Source: Paenibacillus thiaminolyticus (GTDB lineage: Bacteria; Bacillota; Bacilli; Paenibacillales; Paenibacillaceae). Taken from it: a stretch of 64,000 bases of DNA. Location: the NCBI RefSeq assembly GCF_007066085.1, contig NZ_CP041405.1, forward strand, positions 2,542,001-2,606,000, written 5' to 3'. Below are positions 8,013 to 15,665 of this stretch, in pieces. The notes beneath the pieces were generated by a model, which did not search any database, was not told the DNA's origin, and saw only the letters and a list, made by a program, of their open reading frames with translations. Position 1 is the stretch's first letter. Every line of letters begins with the position of its first letter. The position numbers and the translations under genes were made by a program.

Positions 8013-10265
8013 TTAATAGGAGAACACGGAACGCTTGACCCCGTAATACCGCCCATTCTCGATCTCACCGCCCCATAGCCCGGCATGGCCCAGCAGCTTC
8101 ATCAATCCCGGCAGGAACCACAGCGGCGTGCTGAGACGGACTTCCGTCTCGCCATATGTCCCCCTTGCACCCGGATCGATTCCGGTATTATAGTGGATCA
8201 GCGCCAGCATCCGCTTCAGCATTCCTTCCCGGCTTCCATGAGCCAGCATGAACAGGCGAAGGTGATCGGCATAGTTCAGCTTCACCACCGGCAAATAACG
8301 GGAGATCGGAATCTCGTTCTTCGCAACGAGCAGCAGCATATCCTGCATCGCTTGCTGAATGCCGTAGAGAATCGCTGACGCCAGGATAAGCAGCGGATGT
8401 CCGAGCTTGCCGAATTCCACGAAGCCTTCCATCGTGCGAATGGCGAGACGCATCGTAAAAATCTCTCCATAGGCGGCCGCAATGTTGCCGACCGGATTGT
8501 GAAAACCGTATAGAATATACTCCAGCTCCTGGTTGGCTATGCCCAGCGACTTCACGACCTCCTCTCCCGGATTCCCTGAATCCAGCAATGATTTCAATTG
8601 CCGCGGGTCGTAGGAGGTGAAGTATATATAGGCATACTCGTTCCGGTACAGATGATCGCGCAGCGATACTAACCCGTCCGCCGCTTGATCATACAGCGTG
8701 GTAACGGAATCCATGGAATGCTTGCTCTCCTCGACGGCATCCTCGCCGGCCGCTCGTTCCGCAGGCGCCTCGGTTGACGATTGATTATGCGCATCAATGG
8801 CTTCCATCTTGCTGCGGACATCCTCGAAAGCAGCTTGGTGCTCCTGCAATTTGCTTTTCAGTTCAGACAGTGAAGAGAGCAAGTTTTTCGCTTTGTCCAA
8901 TTCCTTGTCCGCTTCCTTCTCTATCCGCTTGCGCTCCTTGTCCTTGCCTTGGTGATTGATCATGGCGGCCTCTCTCCGTTCGATATAGCTGCCGGGCGGC
9001 CGGATGAACTCGGAAGCATACGTTTGGTAAGCCTCCATCAGCTCTCTCCCCTTATCCTTCAGTGTGTAAGCAGAGGTGGAGTAAGCGGATATGCCTTCCG
9101 CCAAGCGTTGGAAGACGGAGGCGGCTTTATCGGTCTTAGACATGACCGCTTGCTGGCGATTCATCTCTCCGCTCCATTCCTCGAAGAAAGAATCAGGCAT
9201 AACCAATTGCTCCGCGGAAGCATTGATTTCTTTGATGGCATCTTCAACCTGCTGGTTATTCTCCATCGTCCCCCCATCCGGAATATCCGATCGGCCTACG
9301 TTATCATAGCCGGCATAGTCTGGGCTGGAGCGCACCTCTTCGATAACCCGCTTCATCTCTTCGTTGAAATCCTTGGCTTCCTTCAGATGCGATTCGGCAT
9401 CGCGAAGCCAGCGGTCATGATTCCCATTATGCAGGGAGACCGTCCGCTGCAATCTCCATGCATGCTCGCGCGAATCCTTCTCGTAACGATCCGTATCGTC
9501 CCGATGTTGCAGCTCCTCGTCCTCTCCCCTGCGGTCATCTTCACGCTTCTTCTCCGCATAATCAGCATATTGGGCTGCAATATCTGCCGCCGATCGAATC
9601 GAGCCGAGGGGACGATCCTCCATCATATCGTTTCTATGGGCTGCGATTCCCTTGTCCAGCCCAGAGCGGTTCAACTCGTCGCGGGATTTTTTCTGAAGCT
9701 TCAAGACAGCCAACAGCTGCTTGTCCCTCCGATCAACCAGCTTCTGCAGCTTCGCCAGCAGTTCTGTCGCCTGGGCCGCTTCCTTAAGCGCCCCCGACAT
9801 CGGCTTCAGCTTGCCGGACAGCTCGAACACAAATTGCACCGGCGCTTTATATTTCATATCCTCCACTATCTGGCGTTCCATCTCGTCATAGTCCGCAAGC
9901 GGGCGGGTGACCGATGTCGAGTGACTGTCCAACAGCAGAGGAACCCAAGGGAATACGCCTGTCGATCGCAGTTGATTGTGATCCTGCATCACATAATCCA
10001 GGATCTGCGCCGGATCGGTGGCTCCGTATGCGAATAATTGGTATCTCTCCTGCAGCGCCGGCTCATAAGCGGACATGACCGAGCGGATGCCTGTCCGGGC
10101 CAACGCCTCGATTCGCCACTCAGCCGCCGCGATACGGGCATAATCAATGAACACCGATGTGAATAAGAACATGGCGGCCACAATAAATACCAGCAATATT
10201 GACACCGATCCGTCCTTTGCCTTACAAATCCGCTCTGCCCATCGGTTCAGCCGATTGCGATTCAC
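8013..10265 (-). CDS. Large TadG-like surface protein with coiled coils
   Basis: At about 750 residues this is the largest protein of the Tad operon. A short basic segment (AKDGSVSILLVFIV) precedes a single membrane helix near residues 17-40 and then FIDYARIAAAEWRIEALAR, matching the TadG/TadE-family N-terminus. Highly charged, coiled-coil-prone stretches follow at about 225-275 and 440-500. The C-terminal 200 residues have hydrophobic helices, so the protein may be anchored at both ends. The frame could begin at GTG 10274, but AGGGGAG directly abuts that codon and lies 8-9 bases before GTG 10265, so 10265 is the better start. A role in anchoring or extending the pilus outside the membrane is inferred. 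Confidence 0.68.
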   Translation of the reverse strand: MNRNRLNRWAERICKAKDGSVSILLVFIVAAMFLFTSVFIDYARIAAAEWRIEALARTGIRSVMSAYEPALQERYQLFAYGATDPAQILDYVMQDHNQLRSTGVFPWVPLLLDSHSTSVTRPLADYDEMERQIVEDMKYKAPVQFVFELSGKLKPMSGALKEAAQATELLAKLQKLVDRRDKQLLAVLKLQKKSRDELNRSGLDKGIAAHRNDMMEDRPLGSIRSAADIAAQYADYAEKKREDDRRGEDEELQHRDDTDRYEKDSREHAWRLQRTVSLHNGNHDRWLRDAESHLKEAKDFNEEMKRVIEEVRSSPDYAGYDNVGRSDIPDGGTMENNQQVEDAIKEINASAEQLVMPDSFFEEWSGEMNRQQAVMSKTDKAASVFQRLAEGISAYSTSAYTLKDKGRELMEAYQTYASEFIRPPGSYIERREAAMINHQGKDKERKRIEKEADKELDKAKNLLSSLSELKSKLQEHQAAFEDVRSKMEAIDAHNQSSTEAPAERAAGEDAVEESKHSMDSVTTLYDQAADGLVSLRDHLYRNEYAYIYFTSYDPRQLKSLLDSGNPGEEVVKSLGIANQELEYILYGFHNPVGNIAAAYGEIFTMRLAIRTMEGFVEFGKLGHPLLILASAILYGIQQAMQDMLLLVAKNEIPISRYLPVVKLNYADHLRLFMLAHGSREGMLKRMLALIHYNTGIDPGARGTYGETEVRLSTPLWFLPGLMKLLGHAGLWGGEIENGRYYGVKRSVFSY

Positions 10266-10287
10266 AGGAAGCACTCCCCTCTGCTTG

Positions 10288-10983
10288 TCATGACGGTCCC
10301 GCAGTCTGTCCCGCCGCTTTCTTCAATATGTCTTCCGCTTCCCCCGTCGGAACGCCTTGCCCTTTCCATTCCTTCAGCTTCGCTGCCATGTAGCGCGCGA
10401 ACTCCACCGCACGAATAAACTCTGCCGGCTCCACGACGGCCGTTACGGCCTGCCCCTCATTCGAGATCTCCCTTCCCGACATGTTCCGGAACATCACCTG
10501 ATATAGGGGCTTGTCCAGAGCTGCGGTAATTCTTCGATCCAGCAGGCCGTTCTCGTAACTCATCTTCCCGTGAAAGGCCTCAGGCACCAGTCTGGCGGCC
10601 CGCATCAGCTTCCGTTCGGGAAGTGACTCGCCGGCAGTGACGGCAGGCAGCTGCACCATATAGTTCTCTCCGCCGAAGCCTCCCCCGAACACCTTATCCA
10701 AAAGCCGATCGTCGAGCAGGCGCCAGTACATTCCGTCATGCCGTCCTTTGTCATAAGCGCCGGTCACCGCCTCCTTGTGGCTGTTATCCCAGAAGGCCGC
10801 CGCCCGTTCCGCGGCCAGCGCTGCGGCATGCGAGCTTATCACCGTCTGATAGATGAGCATGGCGAAGAACAGGATCGCCAGCGTACAGTAGAAGATGACG
10901 GGAAATATCAGCGAAGCTTCCACGATCATCGAGCCTTCCTCCTCCTGAACGGAACGCAGCCAGCGGCGCAGCTTCGTATTCAA
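10288..10983 (-). CDS. TadE family pseudopilin
   Basis: This 231-residue protein begins with a basic N-terminus and the TadE motif EEEGSMIVEASLIFPVI, which combines the prepilin peptidase site, the conserved Glu and one membrane helix. The remaining extracytoplasmic domain has no other recognised motif. The start is TTG 10983: AGGAGG lies 7 bases upstream, whereas the longer frame from 11007 has no such site. TadE-type proteins are processed like pilins and help assemble Flp pili. The gene sits directly after the Flp1 pilin gene and before the TadG-like gene, with spacings of 35 and 22 bases. Confidence 0.82.
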   Translation of the reverse strand: MNTKLRRWLRSVQEEEGSMIVEASLIFPVIFYCTLAILFFAMLIYQTVISSHAAALAAERAAAFWDNSHKEAVTGAYDKGRHDGMYWRLLDDRLLDKVFGGGFGGENYMVQLPAVTAGESLPERKLMRAARLVPEAFHGKMSYENGLLDRRITAALDKPLYQVMFRNMSGREISNEGQAVTAVVEPAEFIRAVEFARYMAAKLKEWKGQGVPTGEAEDILKKAAGQTAGPS

Positions 10984-11018
10984 GCCAGCTCCTCCTTTGC
11001 AAAACAATGCACACAGAA

Positions 11019-11210
11019 CTACTTTTCTTTAAAAATTTTATCTGTCTCTTTTGTTGCCCTTGAGATCAAATTTTCCAGGAACGTGCTAATCTGTTCTCTA
11101 AATACAAGCGCCAACACAACGATCACCGCGATAATAATGACTATCTCCACCATGCCAAGCCCATCTTCCTCTTTCCATAGCCGTTTGAAAAAGAGCAAGC
11201 TTCTGTCCAT
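11019..11210 (-). CDS. Flp1-type major pilin subunit
   Basis: This 63-residue protein is the size of Flp pilins. It has a basic leader (RLWKEED) ending in Gly, followed by the cleavage context GLGMVEIVIIIAVIVV, with Glu at position +5 relative to the expected cut and a long hydrophobic helix that forms the pilus core. The C-terminus is amphipathic and Lys-rich. AAGGA lies 8 bases before the ATG. Its place between tadC and tadE, and the prepilin peptidase further down the operon, support a role as the structural subunit. It matches the Flp1-like pilins of Firmicutes more than the classic proteobacterial Flp. Confidence 0.85.
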   Translation of the reverse strand: MDRSLLFFKRLWKEEDGLGMVEIVIIIAVIVVLALVFREQISTFLENLISRATKETDKIFKEK

Positions 11211-11253
11211 ATCCGCTTCCTTCTTTCTGATTCATTTTCGTTGCTTCATCCCC

Positions 11254-12132
11254 TTACTTCATCATGAGCAGAGCGGGAGCGCCCACGACGGCCAAGATGA
11301 CCAGGAACATCAGCATCATCGGGAAGACGAGCTTCGTCGACGCCTCCTCCCCTCTCCGGCGGGCCACCGCCTTGCGCTTCTCCCACAGCTGCCGGCCGAC
11401 ATCCTGCATCGCCAACACGAACGTATCTCCGCCCCGGCGCTGATTGATCAGCACTGCCGTGACGAACATCGATACCTCCTGCAATGAGCATCGCTTCGCG
11501 AACTGCTCCATCGCCTGGGCGAACGAGTAGCCGTTATGCACATCCTTCTGCATTCTGGCAAGCTCGGCGTAGAGCGGGTGGCACCATTCCTCCCGCTTGC
11601 GCTCGATGCAGATGGCCAGCGCCTTCTGTACCGTCTCGCCCGCCTGCACAAGCAAGGTCAGCTTACTGATCAGCTCCGGCAGCTCCAGCTGGAGATCCTG
11701 CTTCTTCCTCTCAGCCCGGTGCAGCGTATCCTTCACCTTCGCCAGCGGCAGAACGACGGCAACCAGCAGGCCGCCAACCAGATTCGTCACGCTGCCGTCC
11801 GTCAGCGCCGGAAGCAGCAATGACCCGCAGATTCCCGCGTACAGGTATAACGCCAGCTCAGCCAGCAGCACCCGGTACATCGTATGGCTGTGCGCAGGGC
11901 CATGGATTTGCATGAGCGCTTGGCGAACCGGGGAGAGAGCCGGAATCGTATCGAGAGCGGGCTGAACCCTCTCCAGCCAACGAAGCGGCGCCGCCAGCCA
12001 GCGGAACGTCTTCGTCCGGGGGTTCAATCCGGCCAGCAGCGTCCCGTAGTGCCGCTGATTGCTATGATTCACCAGCAGGAACACGAGCAGGAGAACGGCG
12101 GAGCCGGAAGCCCACATCCACGGCGGCATCAT
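11254..12132 (-). CDS. tadC: Tad pilus inner-membrane platform protein TadC
   Basis: This type II secretion system F-domain protein has 292 residues from the chosen start. Two membrane helices near the N-terminus are followed by a cytoplasmic helical F domain (LPELISKLTLLVQAGET, ALAICIERKREEW, FAQAMEQFAKR) and terminal membrane helices (FPMMLMFLVILAVVGAPALL). With TadB it forms the platform turned by the CpaF ATPase. The frame is open to 12219 but overlaps the upstream gene; the ATG-ATG pair at 12132/12129 follows a GAGGTG and leaves a sensible N-terminus, though ATG 12150 is possible. It is encoded 50 bases after tadB. Confidence 0.87.
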   Translation of the reverse strand: MMPPWMWASGSAVLLLVFLLVNHSNQRHYGTLLAGLNPRTKTFRWLAAPLRWLERVQPALDTIPALSPVRQALMQIHGPAHSHTMYRVLLAELALYLYAGICGSLLLPALTDGSVTNLVGGLLVAVVLPLAKVKDTLHRAERKKQDLQLELPELISKLTLLVQAGETVQKALAICIERKREEWCHPLYAELARMQKDVHNGYSFAQAMEQFAKRCSLQEVSMFVTAVLINQRRGGDTFVLAMQDVGRQLWEKRKAVARRRGEEASTKLVFPMMLMFLVILAVVGAPALLMMK

Positions 12133-12182
12133 CGGTTCCCAACACCTCATTTCCAAAAAAATGATACAACTGGCGTCCAAGG

Positions 12183-12962
12183 CTAAACACGGATATCCAT
12201 CAGCTTGTGAATCAACCACGCACCAAGCAGCAAGAGCAACAGCGCCACCGTTGCGATAACGCGGCCAACTCCTTCATACAGTGCTGCCATGAAATCCGGG
12301 GAAGCCAGATTAAGAAAGGCCAAAAACAGAAATGGAGCCGCCATCATCACTTTCATCTCCAGCCGCTTCTGAGCGACGAGAACGTCAATCTCCTGCTTAA
12401 TATCCATCTTCTCGCCAATGACGGAAGACGTTCTGCGCACGACCTCGATCAAATCACCCCCCGTCCGTTTGCAAGTGACCAGCACATCGGCAAAATTCGA
12501 AATATCCTCCTGTGCCGCCCGGCGGCTCAAATCTATGACCGCCTGTTCAATTGGCTCTCCATTCTCCAGCCGCATCGCAATAATTCGCAGCTCCCGCTCC
12601 ATCTCCACCTCGGTTCCCGGGTAGAGCAGCTTCAGATCGGCTATCGCTTCGCGGAACGCGTTCTCCATGGAACGCCCGGCTGAGAGCGATGATGATAAGG
12701 AATAGAGAGCTTGCTTGAATTGCTGCGCGAGCCGGGCCCGCTTGCGCGCGAGCAGCGTGTGCCGGCGAATGCGGGTATAGCGCAGTCCGGCGGCAGCAAG
12801 CAGGAGCATCCCCAACCAGTGATGATAGAACAAGTACCCGACAGCGGCCATGACAGCGGCTCCGGCACTCAGGGCCGCCGCCTTCTCCCTGCGGCTCAGC
12901 ATATACTCGCTGTATTGCGGCAGCCGCCTGTCAGCCGCCTCGGGCTGCTTCCCCATCGGCAT
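12183..12962 (-). CDS. tadB: Tad pilus inner-membrane platform protein TadB
   Basis: This 259-residue protein is the second F-domain platform subunit. Hydrophobic helices lie near residues 33-60. The cytoplasmic F domain follows, with QFKQALYSLSSSLSAGRSMENAF and the TadB-type segment DVLVTCKRTGGDLIEVV, then C-terminal helices (FIAL-type and VIATVALLLLLLGAWL). The ATG at 12962 is preceded by AAGGAGGTG and overlaps the end of the CpaF gene by 32 bases, which implies coupled translation. The arrangement cpaF-tadB-tadC is the conserved core of all Tad loci. Confidence 0.88.
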   Translation of the reverse strand: MPMGKQPEAADRRLPQYSEYMLSRREKAAALSAGAAVMAAVGYLFYHHWLGMLLLAAAGLRYTRIRRHTLLARKRARLAQQFKQALYSLSSSLSAGRSMENAFREAIADLKLLYPGTEVEMERELRIIAMRLENGEPIEQAVIDLSRRAAQEDISNFADVLVTCKRTGGDLIEVVRRTSSVIGEKMDIKQEIDVLVAQKRLEMKVMMAAPFLFLAFLNLASPDFMAALYEGVGRVIATVALLLLLLGAWLIHKLMDIRV

Positions 12963-14229
12963 GCACCTCCTTGTCCTCCGGCAGCCGCAGTCCTGCCATC
13001 GCCAGCTTATGCCTGTCCCGAAGCATATGCTGCGCGGCCAGGCGACCGGCCACTTGGCCTTCTTCTGTACCGGATTCCTCGAACCGGAACAGCGGCCCGA
13101 GGAGCACCTCCCCGTCCTGCAGGCCGATAATCTCTGAAATCTCCATCACCTTGCGCGCTCCGTTGCGAAGACGGGCCAAATGCACGATGATATCGATGGC
13201 TGAGGCTATCTGCCGCCGAATGACCTCGACGGGAAGATTCGCGCCGCTCAGCACCATCGTCTCCAGACGGCTGATCATATCCGCGGGCCCGTTGCTGTGG
13301 CCGGTGGACAAGGAGCCGTCATGCCCTGTGTTCATCGCCTGGAGCATATCCAGCGCCTCCGCCCCCCGGACTTCCCCGACGATGATGCGGTCAGGCCGCA
13401 TCCGCAGCGAGGCCCGGATCAGATCCCGAATCGTGACGGCTCCCTTTCCCTCCGTATTGGCATTGCGCGTCTCCAGTGACACCAGATTCGGAACAGTGCG
13501 AATCTGAAGCTCGGCCGCATCCTCGATCGTAATGACCCGTTCCTGGGGAGGAATGTACTGCGACAATGCATTGAGAAATGTCGTCTTGCCCGAGCCGGTC
13601 CCCCCGCTGATGAAAATATTGAACTTGGCTGCGACCAGCGTCTGCAGGAGCACCGCGGCCTGCTCGCTCAGCGCGCCCACACGGATAAGATCGCCCATCT
13701 TCATCGGCTCTGCCGGGAATTTGCGAATCGTAACCGTCGGGCCCTTCAGGGCGATCGGCGGCAGAACCACATGCACCCGTGAGCCGTCCGGCAGCCGGGC
13801 ATCCACGATCGGGGATGATTCGTTGACGACCCGGTTCACCTGGGACACGACGGCCTGGATAACATCCTCCAGCTTCTCCTCATCCTCAAAGCCGATCTCC
13901 AGCCGCTCGATCCGCCCCTTCCGCTCAATGAAGCATTCCTGATGGCTGTTGATCATAATCTCCGTAATGTCCGGATCGTCGACCAGCGGCTGAAGGGCGT
14001 CCAGGCCGCGGAACGAATAATAGACCCGCTTGACGATCTGCTCCAAGGCTTCCGCCGTGAACAGCCCTGCCTGGGAGCTGGAGAATAATGTCTGCTCAAT
14101 CCGCGCCATGAGCGCTTCGTCTGGAATGGGGTCTCCCCATTCCAGGCTGTCCCGAACGCGCTGCCGGGTCCAGGCATACGCTTCCTCCATCGCTTCCGGA
14201 ACGGAAGTAACTGCTGTGCTATCCTTCAT
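12931..14229 (-). CDS. cpaF: Tad pilus assembly ATPase CpaF/TadA
   Basis: This 432-residue protein is a full-length type II/IV secretion-family ATPase. The N-terminal helical domain runs to about residue 90. Next comes the PAS-like region with LQPLVDDPDITEIMINS and the nucleotide-binding core, with Walker A GGTGSGKT (about 209-216), an Asp box in VITIEDAAEL, Walker B around RIIVGEVRGAEAL and a His box in GSLSTGHSN. It drives pilus extension from the cytoplasmic face. The ATG overlaps the stop of the TadZ-like gene by 4 bases and the 3' end overlaps tadB by 32 bases, so the three are one transcription unit. Confidence 0.94.
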   Translation of the reverse strand: MKDSTAVTSVPEAMEEAYAWTRQRVRDSLEWGDPIPDEALMARIEQTLFSSSQAGLFTAEALEQIVKRVYYSFRGLDALQPLVDDPDITEIMINSHQECFIERKGRIERLEIGFEDEEKLEDVIQAVVSQVNRVVNESSPIVDARLPDGSRVHVVLPPIALKGPTVTIRKFPAEPMKMGDLIRVGALSEQAAVLLQTLVAAKFNIFISGGTGSGKTTFLNALSQYIPPQERVITIEDAAELQIRTVPNLVSLETRNANTEGKGAVTIRDLIRASLRMRPDRIIVGEVRGAEALDMLQAMNTGHDGSLSTGHSNGPADMISRLETMVLSGANLPVEVIRRQIASAIDIIVHLARLRNGARKVMEISEIIGLQDGEVLLGPLFRFEESGTEEGQVAGRLAAQHMLRDRHKLAMAGLRLPEDKEVHADGEAARGG

Positions 14230-15368
14230 GAGACCTCATATCCGGACGCCAGCCTGTGCAGAAGCTGCCGATCGGCCCACTCTGCGACGGCAGATTGATA
14301 GATGGCGGACTGCAGCCACTGATCGATGCGGTGCATCTGCTTCCAGCTCGGAATATACGGCAAATATCCGGTAATGGGCGCATCGCGGTACATCCAGCGG
14401 TTCGCCATCATGCCCATATATCGGTTCACGAGCAGGGCAAGTCTGCGAATCCGATTGCGGACCGCCGCATCGCCGGAGCGTTCCCATTGCCGGAACAGAA
14501 GCTCCGTCTTATGCAAATGCGGCAAATCATCCTGCAGCAGCCAGACGATTCGATCCGCCTCTTCCCACAAGGCAGCGAATGCCGGTTGGTTGAACCCTCC
14601 CTCCGCAATAATGAGGTCGTGCCGGCCGCTCTGACGAAGAAGCCGAAGCAGCTTCCGCATGAGCAGCCCATCAATGCCCTCCCATTCCTTGATCCAATCG
14701 GCCGGGGCGAAAATATCCGCGCCTTCGAGATCAGGAACACCTAGAAGATACGATTCCAGCGGCAGAGACTCTCCCGCCTGATCCTTGCGCAGGTAGTACA
14801 GAAGCTGCGCCAACGGAGCGATCGCCGCCGGCTCTGGACGAGCATCCAGAAGCGCATACTCCTGCACCGGGTCAACATTCAGCAGCAGGACGCGCTTCCC
14901 CTTCGCTGCAGCATGGCGGGCGAGATGAAGGGCTGCCGCCGTCTTGCCTGCACCGCCTCCCAGCGAGCTGATGCCGAGCAGCATGCAGGAGTGACTCTCC
15001 ATCCCGAAGGCAGCGCCTTCGTATTCCGTCCTGCAGCGCTCGATCAAGGATTGGAACAGCTGCGGTAAGGGCTGATACGGAATCTCTACCGCGTGGGCCA
15101 ACGGAAATGCATCGATCCGCCCCTCCGCTGATAATACCGTAATCAGGATTCCATCCATCTCCTCCTCGCTCATCTCCTGCAGCACTTCAGGGTCGGCCAC
15201 CACCATATGGATGCCCGGCTTCAATCCCAGGTAACGGCGCAGCGTGTCCGCCTGCGTGAACATCCGGAGGTGAAGCTGTTCCGCATAATCGGACTGCCTC
15301 CAATATTCCGTCCATGCATCCAGCACTCGCTTCTGCGTATGGGCAACGACAATATTCCAAGCCTTCAT
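14226..15368 (-). CDS. TadZ/CpaE-like ParA-family ATPase, first gene of the Tad operon
   Basis: This protein of about 380 residues has an N-terminal receiver-like domain (NIVVAHTQKRV to about 110) without an obvious phosphoacceptor site. A MinD/ParA-type ATPase domain follows, with the deviant Walker A SLGGGAGKTAAAL (about 133-145), then LLLNVDPVQ and LIIAEGG. TadZ/CpaE proteins place the pilus machine in the cell. The frame is open and in register up to ATG 15488, but that extension would be encoded by a terminator-like hairpin. ATG 15368, with GGAGAGAGGAAG upstream, gives the family N-terminus. It overlaps cpaF by 4 bases. Confidence 0.85.
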   Translation of the reverse strand: MKAWNIVVAHTQKRVLDAWTEYWRQSDYAEQLHLRMFTQADTLRRYLGLKPGIHMVVADPEVLQEMSEEEMDGILITVLSAEGRIDAFPLAHAVEIPYQPLPQLFQSLIERCRTEYEGAAFGMESHSCMLLGISSLGGGAGKTAAALHLARHAAAKGKRVLLLNVDPVQEYALLDARPEPAAIAPLAQLLYYLRKDQAGESLPLESYLLGVPDLEGADIFAPADWIKEWEGIDGLLMRKLLRLLRQSGRHDLIIAEGGFNQPAFAALWEEADRIVWLLQDDLPHLHKTELLFRQWERSGDAAVRNRIRRLALLVNRYMGMMANRWMYRDAPITGYLPYIPSWKQMHRIDQWLQSAIYQSAVAEWADRQLLHRLASGYEVS

Positions 15369-15408
15369 CACTCTTCCTCTCTCCTTCCGGGTACGGATCC
15401 GCAGAACG

Positions 15409-15472
15409 CAAAAAAGCACCGCCATCAAGCAGGACATGCGCTGCATGTCCCATCTGCTTGATGACGGTGCTT
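15409..15472 (-). terminator. Terminator-like leader hairpin (possible attenuator) before the Tad operon
   Basis: Read on the minus strand, AAGCACCGTCATCAAGCAG pairs with CTGCTTGATGGCGGTGCTT around an inner GACATGC/GCATGTC stem, and is followed at once by six T residues. This is a textbook intrinsic terminator. It lies between a promoter-like sequence (15503-15531) and the first ATG of the operon (15368). It could stop readthrough from the upstream chemoreceptor gene or act as a regulated attenuator of pilus expression; the sequence alone does not decide. Confidence 0.8.
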
Positions 15473-15502
15473 CCGTACCAACGTTCATGTGAAGTTATTC
15501 CT

Positions 15503-15531
15503 AACATACCATAATCTTGATGCCGTTGCAA
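15503..15531 (-). promoter_or_regulatory. Candidate sigma-A promoter of the Tad operon
   Basis: On the minus strand TTGCAA (15526-15531) and TATGTT (15503-15508) are separated by exactly 17 bases. A TG one base before the -10 makes it an extended -10 promoter. The start of transcription would be near 15496, about 24 bases before the leader hairpin. Confidence 0.55.
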
Positions 15532-15606
15532 CTGACTATTCTCAATTTTGGAATTAAAAATGAGCCCAAAGCGTCAGGCCGCTATTCCGCTTAATAATAG
15601 AGCATG

Positions 15607-15633
15607 CCCGCGTCCTTGCTCCAAGGATGCGGG
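15607..15633 (-). terminator. Hairpin after the chemoreceptor gene
   Basis: CCCGCaTCCTT pairs with AAGGAcGCGGG around a four-base loop, 33 bases after the chemoreceptor stop on the minus strand. A smaller GGTGC/GCACC hairpin lies at 15642-15657. The T-run is weak (CTCTATTATT), so termination may be partial. Confidence 0.5.
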
Positions 15634-15665
15634 TGGCTGCTGGTGCGATCAGCACCGGTATATAC

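Noticed and set aside
15369..15488. N-terminal extension of the TadZ-like protein starting at ATG 15488
   Set aside because: It would be encoded by the leader hairpin and its T-run, and does not resemble the family N-terminus. It is kept only as a possible translated leader.
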